Part shown: positions 36,694 to 64,000 of the stretch, one piece after another
Layout: every line of letters starts with the position of its first letter
How positions within the stretch are numbered: the stretch's first letter is position 1
Source: Todiramphus chloris collaris
Taxonomy: Eukaryota > Chordata > Aves > Coraciiformes > Alcedinidae
Length of the DNA: 64,000 nucleotides
Assembly (NCBI GenBank): GCA_025345505.1
Contig: JANVCC010000049.1
Coordinates: 10,528,492 to 10,592,491, forward strand
Direction: 5' to 3'
Notes under the pieces: model-generated
Databases searched by the model: none
What the model was told of the DNA's origin: nothing
What the model saw: the letters and a program-made list of their open reading frames with translations, nothing else
Position numbers and translations under genes: made by a program

Positions 36694-37300
36694 CAGGTGC
36701 TCTGAACTTCACCCTGCACACACAGTAAGTAGGCATGGTGTGCTTGAGGGAACTTGTTGGCCCTCTCATTTAGGCTGATCACCTGGAACAGCAGCTTGGG
36801 GGTGCCCAGATCGTTACAAGGGTCAATAACATCTAGAAAAGCCAGGAGGGTGGGGTGTGAGCTGCCAGGATGGACCCACCACCTCACTGCTGCACCCATG
36901 CCACGGGGAGCCTGTTGTACAGCATTCCACTGGAGATGGGTTGAAGTACTGGTGTCGCTGCCAAGGCAGGGGGAGAGCAGCAGCCCTGCAGCCAGGGCTT
37001 ACTGGTGTCAGGGACCTCCATCAGCCTCCTCACATAGGACAGCAACTGCAGGACAGCACAACTGTTATTGGCCAGAAAGCTCTGGTCATCTGCAGGGAAA
37101 GTAGTGGTGGCTAAGGGCAGGAGGCAGCCTCTGACAGCAGCCTCAGAGCCCAGAGGTCGAGTGCACCACCCAGCAAGGCCACAGTGCGTACCCCATGCCT
37201 GGGCATCAACACCTGTGGGACGGTGTTGATGGGCATCAACACCATGGGCAGGCCCAGCCATGTGCTTGATGTAGAGAATCACATTACTGCGGTGAGCCCG
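36694..37300 (-). CDS. CXorf65-like gene (partial model)
   Basis: Small uncharacterised protein family, next to IL2RG in human as here. Function is not known to me. Three exons agree in phase, - strand: about 37285-37243 (VILYIKH, matching FIFIKHG of human CXorf65), 37089-37003 (DDQSFLANNSCAVLQLLSYV, matching the human NQQFLVNTNCSVLLLLHY) and 36832-36694 (NVIDPCNDLGTPKLLFQ, matching TIDLCDETGTMKMLFL). The acceptors are clean (CTGCAG, TTCTAG); the first donor, CATG|GTGTTG, is unusual. The start codon is not found: the codon aligned with the human initiator reads GTG, and an in-frame upstream extension exists. The third exon's end at CCTG|GTAGGT is inferred. The fold looks like a ubiquitin-like/beta-grasp opening, but this is a guess. 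Confidence 0.75.
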
Positions 37301-38511
37301 GAACTGGGGGGCCGAAACCCGCCCCACTGCATTTGTGAGGTCAGAGGTGGGCGGAGGTCTGGCGGCATTTCCCCTGCACTGGGAGATGAGCTCGGTCAAG
37401 TCTCCGGTGCTGCGGGGTTTTATTGCAGCAGGAAACCCACGGCATGGCAAAGGAGCAGCAAGAGCCCTTGGGGGACAGCCAGGTTTGCCTGGTGCCCTGG
37501 GGCCGACACGGTGGCATGGTGTGTGAGCAGGCACAGGTGGGACACAGGAATAACTACAAAACCATGAATGAAATGCAAACAGTAAATTTATTTTCATTAC
37601 CTCATCAACCAGAGAATCCCCCAAGCAACACATGGGCAGAGGCACACGAGTGGGGACACAGGCACCGCAGAGCATGGTCCATGCTAGAGATCATTGAACC
37701 TGCTGTTTTCACTCATTTATCAGACTCTTGCAAGGCATAGTTACCTCTGTGCATCAGTCTTTCCCATAACAAGACAAGAATCTCAAGCATGTTCAATAAG
37801 GTGCCTCTAAGTCTATCACAGGCCTATGTTAGCTAAAAAATGTTCTACTTAACAAACACACAAGGCTAAACAATAATTAGTATGATATATGTGTTTTTCT
37901 ACACCCCAGTTGCAAGCCACTTGAGTGTTAACAATCTTCCTTGCCAATCTTCCATTATTTTCACACACTTGGCCCCCCTGCCACTTGGACATCCTCAGCC
38001 CCAGTGTCCCCCCATTGGTTGGCCAGTGGCTTCTGCCTGCTCAACTGCATCTGGGCTTGGCATCAGCTAGGATCAGGCCTCTGCACACAGTAGGGCTCAT
38101 GGTGGGATGTCACCTTGCCCTCCTAGACACCCCAAGGAAAAAGCAGGTGTTGGCGCATGGTAGTGTGCCCAGTATACAGCAATCCACCGAAAGCAGCACT
38201 CAGTACATCTGATGCATCACATGCATATAACTAATAGTGCATCTCGCATGCTATGTCCTGCACCCTGTGCACCGAGCAGTGCACTCATTGCACCACCCAG
38301 TGCACCCAGCACACTGCACTCACCTAGCACCCTGCAGTGCAGTACAGCTGCTGTGTTGTGGGGGGTTGAGTACGGCTGTGTCAGGGAGCAGGGCTTGGGA
38401 TCCTGGTATTTGGTGGAGGCAAGGTGGGAGCAAGAAGCAAGGCCTGCAGGGTGGCAAGGTTTCAGGCAGCAGGGGTGCAGAGTGTGCAGGGTGCGGGGTT
38501 GCAGGAATGCA
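37301..38511 (-). other. IL2RG 3'UTR and CXorf65-like 5' flank
   Basis: About 1.2 kb without a supported coding exon. An AATAAA on the - strand (plus-strand tttatt at 37587-37592) could end IL2RG, giving a 3'UTR of about 0.9 kb, close to the first CXorf65-like exon. A degenerate repeat of 'gtgcac' and 'cagtgca' units lies at about 38210-38345. Confidence 0.5.
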
Positions 38512-41500
38512 TCACACTTCCATGTGGCTGTTCTTGAAGTGGTTGTGCTCATGGGAGGCAGCTGGGGCCCCAGGCATCACTGATGGCAGGTGGTTGCTGC
38601 TCTCCCAGAGGTGCTTGTGGCTGTCTCTGGGGGACAGCTCGCTCACGTGGCAGATGTTCTCACTGTAGTTGGGCTTGAAGCTCTCTACAACATCTTTGGG
38701 CACTCCAGCCCATTCCTCAAGGGAGCAGAGTGAGGTGAGAGGAGCCACCACACAGCACAACCCCAACCCCATGAGGCAGGGGGTGAGCCCAGGGCAGGGG
38801 GTGAGCCCACGGCAGGGCTGACCACAGGTGCCTTACCTGGAAGTTGCCATTGTGGGTGATGAAGAGCTCATCGAATTTCTTGCTGGGGTTGGGGATTCGG
38901 GGCATGAGGATGACCCACACCCTGTGCAGGAGAGATGTGTCAGAGGGGAAGAGCCTCAGCACTGCTGCCCACCACCAGCAACCCATCTTCACCTTTCCAT
39001 GCGCACAAGCAGGACAACAAGAACCAGCAAGAGCAGGAAAGAGGCAATGGGGATCAAGACTGTGTGGATCCAGAACCAGTGCAGCTGCTCCTCTGATACA
39101 CCTGGAAAGAACCGGAATGACATGGACCTCTGGCCAGTGCACCACCATGGCAGTGTGGTGGGCACACCAGTGGTTCTTCATGGGTGGCCATGGAAGCTCG
39201 GCATTGTCTGTTGCAGGGCTCAGCTGGGAGCAAAGGATGGAGAAGGGGCCCATCCCTAAGCCCTGCCACACTGTCACCACAACTCGCTGGTGACCTTGTC
39301 CTGGACTGCCCATGCCAGAGCAGCCCTCCAGGGCTAAGAAACTCCTGGTAAAAGTAATCAGGTCCCACTGCCAGGAGGTGCTTGTCTTTCAGAAGCACAA
39401 ATGATTAAGGGGCCCTGCTGCTGCCTGCATTCCAGGTGCCCAGATGGGTCTTGCCCCTATAGCTGCTGCCTTGGGACAGTTTTCTACTTGCTTAGCCACC
39501 CCTCACCTTATGAGCCCCACCATGGCCCCATCTATTCCATTGTGCCATATCCCACAAGACCTACTTTTGCTGGTGGAGTTGCTGCCCCAGACCACAGGGA
39601 TACTCCACTCACTCCAGAGCTGGGTGCTGCCGCAGTAGCTGTTGATCTTGCTGCGCACGTAAAAGGTGTAGTACTTATCATAGTCCACACTGGGAAAGGA
39701 GAAGATGTCTCCTTTCACCCGGTGCTCCTGCAGAGAGACACAGGCCATGCAATCAGGTCTGGCACTGCTATGGAGGCTGATGCACAGCTCAGCCCTGGGC
39801 GCAATTGTGGAGGTGCTGTGTCCAGGCCACTCTCACCGTCCAGCTGGTGTCCTTGTTGCTCTTGTACTTGATGGAATGCTCCAGGCACTGGGCTTTGGGG
39901 TACAAGGAGGTCCAGGTCAGCTGCAGCTGGTTGCTACTCATGTTACGGATGGTCAGGTTGACAGGTGCCTCTGGTTTCACTGCAAGGCACAAGTGATGCC
40001 TAGTGAGTGCCAACCCCATGCCCTGGTGGCTGTGCTGACAGCTGGGACATGATGAGGCATCCCTGTGGATCCACAGCCCCACTCCTGTCCCACCGCAGCC
40101 CCACAGAGAAGAGTGGGTGCCCCCACTGCTCCATACCCAGGTCCTGAAGCTCCATGCGCTTTCTGGAGATCTCCAGGGTCCTGCCACCAAGGCTGGCATT
40201 GACGAGGACATGGAAAGGCTGGAACTGGATGATCTCACTCTGGTTGAAGCGGCAGCCAATGCTGATGCCCTGGTCCTGCAGGTAGTGCTTGCACTCCACC
40301 ACAGGGGACCTGTTCTCATACCTGTGCCACAGGGGTTTACCAGGGTTTCCTGAGACTCTGCATGCTCCAGCCCACCCTGGAAGCCCTCTCTCCAGCACAT
40401 CTCATCCTATTTACCCCAGAGACAGAGCCTCCCCTTCCTTGGGGAAGAGGAGCAGGCTGATACTGGGACCCGTGATGCTGGCAGGGGCCTCCTGTGTGGA
40501 GATCACCACTGGACACCCTACTGTGTGGCTGGCCATGGACCAGGAGCACCTACCAGTAGTAGAGGGAGTAGTTGGCTGTGAGCTTCTCTCTGCTTCCCCA
40601 CGTGCAGTTCATATACTCCTCGTTGAAGAGGACACATTCCACCCCTGTAAGGGAGAGACACCACTGGACACTGTGGTGGTGGGCAGCTGTGCCAGGGCCC
40701 AGGGATGCAGCAGGGAGATATGGCACATGCCAGAGGTCCCTGCACATCCTCATCAGCATTCTTCTGTGAGTCAAACAGGGACAGCTCTTCCCAGAGGAGC
40801 TGCGCTGCAGCCTGCCTCCAATGTCAGCCCCCCTACACTGTGTTTACACATGCTGTGTCAGCAATGATCGGGCTGCTGGCAGCTCCACATCATCTTCCGA
40901 AGGACCACCACACAAGCAGCTGTCCCTCCCAGAACAATGCTCTTGGCTCCTCATGTTGTGGATATGGCGTTTCATCCCGATTCCTCCATCCACCCCTCTT
41001 AGTCACCCCTGTTTGCAGACCCCGGCACTGTAGGACAGGACAGAAATCCTTCCCTGACAACTCATTTTGCTTGTCCCATGAGAAAATTGGGGGTTTTCCA
41101 GGATTTGTGTCTGATGTCTCCATCCTGGCTAAATTCATTTGGCTGTTGCCCTTTTGGGTGCTTGCAGGTGTCCATGTGTCTGGATGATGGGATCTGTGCT
41201 GGGCTGTGCTTCCCACTGCAGCCCCTCCACCATGGGGCCAGGTTACAAAGATCATACTTGATTTTTGCAGGAAACACCACTGAGGTCCAGGAGGCCAAGC
41301 AGCCACTCCAGACACCCATGATGGCTCCTCTGCCCTGTATTTCCGTCATGCTGTACCAGCCCTGGTCCTGCCCACACAGACAGAGGCCACATCCTGGACT
41401 GGGTGGGGGTTGCAGGTCCATTGGAGCGGTACAGTCCCCATGTCAATTATCATATTGCAGTCCACTCTGGGAACCATGGGCATACCTTGCTGCAGGACAA

Positions 41501-42655
41501 GCTCCTCCAATGGACTGTGGCACCTCACAGAGCCCTTGCAAGTGTCAGATCAGCTGCTGGCAGCTGAGAGCTGTCCTGGAAGCTCCCAGAAAATGGGATT
41601 TTTTCACCTAAAAATCAGGCAGTGGGACACCTGGCCCCTTCCCAGCCAGCCAGCACTGCAAGGACAGGAGAAAGCAGAGCTGGGCTTTCCTGTGATGTGA
41701 TGTGATGTGATGTGATGTGATGTGATGTGATGTGATGTGATGTNNNNNNNNNNGTGATGTGATGTGATGTGATGTGATGTGATGTGATGTGATGTGATGT
41801 AGCAAACAAACACTGCACTCCAGCTATTTCCACATGTGTAGATGGAGGGCACCTTCCTGGCAGTCCAGGAAGTCCAGGGATACAGAGGGGCTATGTTTTA
41901 ATGGAAAGATGGTGTTTTACTGACAGCCAGCCAAGAAGTGGATTTTCTCTTGGAGAACAACAGCTGGGGAAAGGGTGCTGAATGATAAAAGGAACCACTG
42001 TCCACCATCTCCTGTTCTCTGCCTGCACATGGCACTGCTGACATGACTGAGATGGAAAGGGTGGCTGACGCAGATCTGCTGGCTGCTGCCCTGCCTGGCT
42101 GATGCATGGGGCTGATAGGATCTGCACATCACATCCTGCTGCTACCCCTTGCCTCAGCCCACTGTGGGAGATTCCCATGGCCAGGGTCCTTCCCGGCAGC
42201 ACTGTGGGGCAAATAGAACCATGGGACCAGAAGCCATGGAGCCAGTAGAGCCACAGGGTCAGTAGCCATGGGGACAGTGCTGCAAATGATGCTCCATTTC
42301 CAGGGCGGTAGCAAGGGCACCCAACAGGGTTCCCTGGCACAACCCAGCTCTCCCAGTAGCCCCATGCAAGGGGACATGTAGGTGTTGGGAGTCCCAGGGC
42401 GCACTGAGGGATCATAAGGTCTCTGGCACATGCCCCTGTGGCTCACTGGCCCACACAGCCCCACATCCTGTCCTCCTTGCCTCTCATCAGCGGGGAGTGA
42501 CACCCTCCAGCCCCACCAGTCATGAAGCACTATGGCATTCTGCCCCCCCATGGCCCATGTGCCCCCTTACCTGTGTGGCTGTGGGCAGCAGCAAGGTAGG
42601 AACCCAGTCCACAGAGGAGGAGGCTGAGCACGAGGAAGATGCTGTGCACTGCCAT
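38512..42655 (-). CDS. IL2RG: Interleukin-2 receptor common gamma chain
   Basis: Shared type I cytokine receptor subunit for IL-2, -4, -7, -9, -15 and -21; it recruits JAK3. Eight exons, 354 aa (human 369), - strand: 42655-42571, 40644-40554, 40321-40137, 39979-39837, 39727-39565, 39101-38993, 38921-38837, 38715-38512; all phases fit. Seen: a signal peptide (AVHSIFLVLSLLLCGLGSYL), cytokine-receptor cysteines (VECVLFNEEYMNCTW; VECKHYL..IGC), several N-glycosylation sites, the WSEWS box in exon 5, and a membrane helix at about 232-255 (VLIPIASFLLLLVLVVLLV). Box 1 is RIPNPSKKFDEL, and the tail has KPNYSENICHVSEL with one conserved tyrosine. The start at 42655 is chosen because it begins the signal peptide; two upstream in-frame ATGs (42679, 42730) would add a charged stretch before it. 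The ectodomain stalk before the first cysteine is very short. Confidence 0.97.
38774..38816. repeat. Short tandem repeat in IL2RG intron 7
   Basis: Two adjacent copies of a unit reading 'gcagggggtgagccca', followed by a degraded third copy. It lies between exons 7 and 8 of IL2RG. Confidence 0.7.
41691..41800. repeat. (TGTGA)n microsatellite with assembly gap
   Basis: Perfect pentanucleotide array of TGTGA units, interrupted by ten Ns at 41744-41753. The true length is unknown: arrays like this collapse or break assemblies. It lies in intron 1 of IL2RG, which runs from 42570 to 40645. Confidence 0.95.
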
Positions 42656-43425
42656 GGCGTAGTGAGATGTGGAGCGCATGCGAGCCGCCCCAGGGCGTAG
42701 TCCACTGCGTAGGGCTGCTGGCTTCCTCATTCACGATGCTTCCTGCCCCACAGCACCGCCCACCACCAAGGGGCCTACCTCACAATGTGTTCCATAGGTC
42801 ACTTCAATAGGGACCATGTCGCACCAGGCTGGTCCACTATGGCTCACTCCAACATGGTTTCACAGCTCATCCTGCTAGGGCCCCACCACATTTCCTGCTG
42901 AGGCCCCACAGCTCACCACTCTGGGCCCCACCGACTTCCCTCCCAGGGACTCCACTCATTCACCTTGCCATGTGCCCACAGCTGACCTTGCCATGATACA
43001 GGGCACACTCTCACAGGACTGTCCCCCAGGAGCAGGGCTAGTGTAGGATTTCTGACCCACTGCCAGACTGTGGTTGACCTGGGCTGAGTCCCTGAGAACT
43101 GAGCAGAACTGGGAGTCACTGGGGCGATCCCTGGGGGCAGCTGTGGGGATATGGTCACAAAGGGGCTCATGGGGGCAGTTGTTGCAGGTTGGGTGCAGTT
43201 ATGGGAGATGGTCATTCTGGCTAGTGATGGTGGCCGTGACAGGGAGGATGGTCATGGGCAAAGTGATAGGGGTGTGGTTGGGGGGACGGTGCCCGTAGGG
43301 CCGCCGGGGAGGGCATAGGGAAAGGTGTGCCGGGCAGCGAGGGCAGCCAGAGACGGGGGCTGCAGAGCAGTACTGGGGATAACTGTGAAGGGAGACGGTG
43401 GGGGAAGGGTGGGGGTGGGGCATGA

Positions 43426-43435
43426 GTCACGTGAC
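43426..43435. promoter_or_regulatory. Palindromic E-box (USF/TFE type)
   Basis: GTCACGTGAC is a perfect 10-base palindrome and the ideal core for USF and MiT/TFE bHLH-zip factors. It lies about 300 bases upstream of the MED12 start codon. Confidence 0.6.
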
Positions 43436-43466
43436 CTCGTCCCGGCGCGCTGCTGGCGCAGCGCTT

Positions 43467-43481
43467 CCGCCAGGGGGCGCT
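43467..43481 (+). promoter_or_regulatory. CTCF-like site
   Basis: CCGCCAGGGGGCGCT matches the well-known CTCF core (CCANNAGGGGGCGC type) nearly base for base. It sits at the MED12 CpG island edge, between a ubiquitous gene and a lymphoid gene, where an insulator or loop anchor would make sense. Confidence 0.6.
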
Positions 43482-43733
43482 CCGTCCATCTTCGACACGT
43501 TTCGCCTCTGCTCGGCGCGTGCTCGGGTCCTCTCCGGCGGCCCTCGGGACTCTTCGTCCTTTCTCGGCCCGGCTTCGGGGCGCTCCGGATCCCTTCGGCG
43601 GTGCCCGTGACAGCGGCGCGGCGCTCGGGCCTCTCTGGCGGTGCTCGGGCGGCCCCAGCGCAGGGCGCAGGCGCAGGCGACCCCAGTGGTCCTTGTTGTG
43701 GCTCGGCTGCCTCCGCCCGCCGGCTGGTCCGGG

Positions 43734-64000
<20,267 letters not shown>

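Larger units (their letters stand above)
42656..43733. promoter_or_regulatory. Head-to-head IL2RG/MED12 promoter region
   Basis: The start codons of IL2RG (- strand) and MED12 (+ strand) are 1.08 kb apart. The half near MED12 (from about 43430) is a CpG island without a TATA box, fitting a broadly expressed gene. The half near IL2RG is not CpG-dense. Sites seen: ETS-like and RUNX-like motifs side by side at 42885-42897 (- strand AGGAAATGTGGT), a palindromic E-box GTCACGTGAC at 43426-43435, and a CTCF-like site at 43467-43481. Confidence 0.7.

Noticed and set aside
41604-41852. Open frames of repeated ITSHH
   Set aside because: Translation of the (TGTGA)n microsatellite, not a protein. The array is also not a CRISPR: the unit is five bases with no spacers.

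Overview
The window is vertebrate nuclear DNA and almost certainly avian. It has GT-AG split genes with short introns, several CR1 LINE copies (the dominant retroposon of birds) and no mammalian SINEs. The gene order matches human Xq13.1 (FOXO4, CXorf65, IL2RG, MED12), which in birds lies on chromosome 4 or 4A. Two 10-N assembly gaps are present (23627-23636 and 41744-41753).

Layout. 1-10887: AT-rich sequence read as the 3' part of FOXO4 intron 1, with one CR1. 10888-12111: the main FOXO4 coding exon, + strand; the forkhead N-terminal half lies outside the window. 12112 to about 27 kb: FOXO4 3'UTR candidates and intergenic DNA with one CR1. 28243-35357: a complete nine-exon sestrin gene on the - strand (454 aa as modelled), which mammals lack at this place. 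34290-36262: a direct duplication of about 0.5 kb on both sides of the sestrin promoter CpG island. 36694-37300: a CXorf65-like gene on the - strand, partly resolved. 38512-42655: IL2RG on the - strand, eight exons, 354 aa. 42656-43733: a head-to-head IL2RG/MED12 promoter region with a strong CTCF-like site and a palindromic E-box. 43734-60432: the first 20 MED12 exons I can follow (about 976 codons), + strand, with two CR1 copies in introns. 60433-64000: MED12 intron with a longer CR1 copy.

The main result is the sestrin. FOXO4 (+) and this sestrin (-) point at each other, as FOXO3 and SESN1 do on human 6q21, so I read it as a fourth sestrin ohnolog from the vertebrate genome duplications, kept here and absent between FOXO4 and CXorf65 in mammals. 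Its redox triad and its GATOR2-contact residues are kept. Several residues of the leucine pocket of SESN2 are replaced (T374 to Q, Y375 to S, T377 to A, T386 to P, R390 to K), so it may inhibit GATOR2 without sensing leucine in the usual way. Human residue numbers and human sequences are from memory; no alignment or database search was run.

Other points of note are an apparently missing 17-codon MED12 segment, an ancestral C-terminal tail kept in FOXO4 and lost in human FOXO4, and a shortened IL2RG N-terminal stalk.
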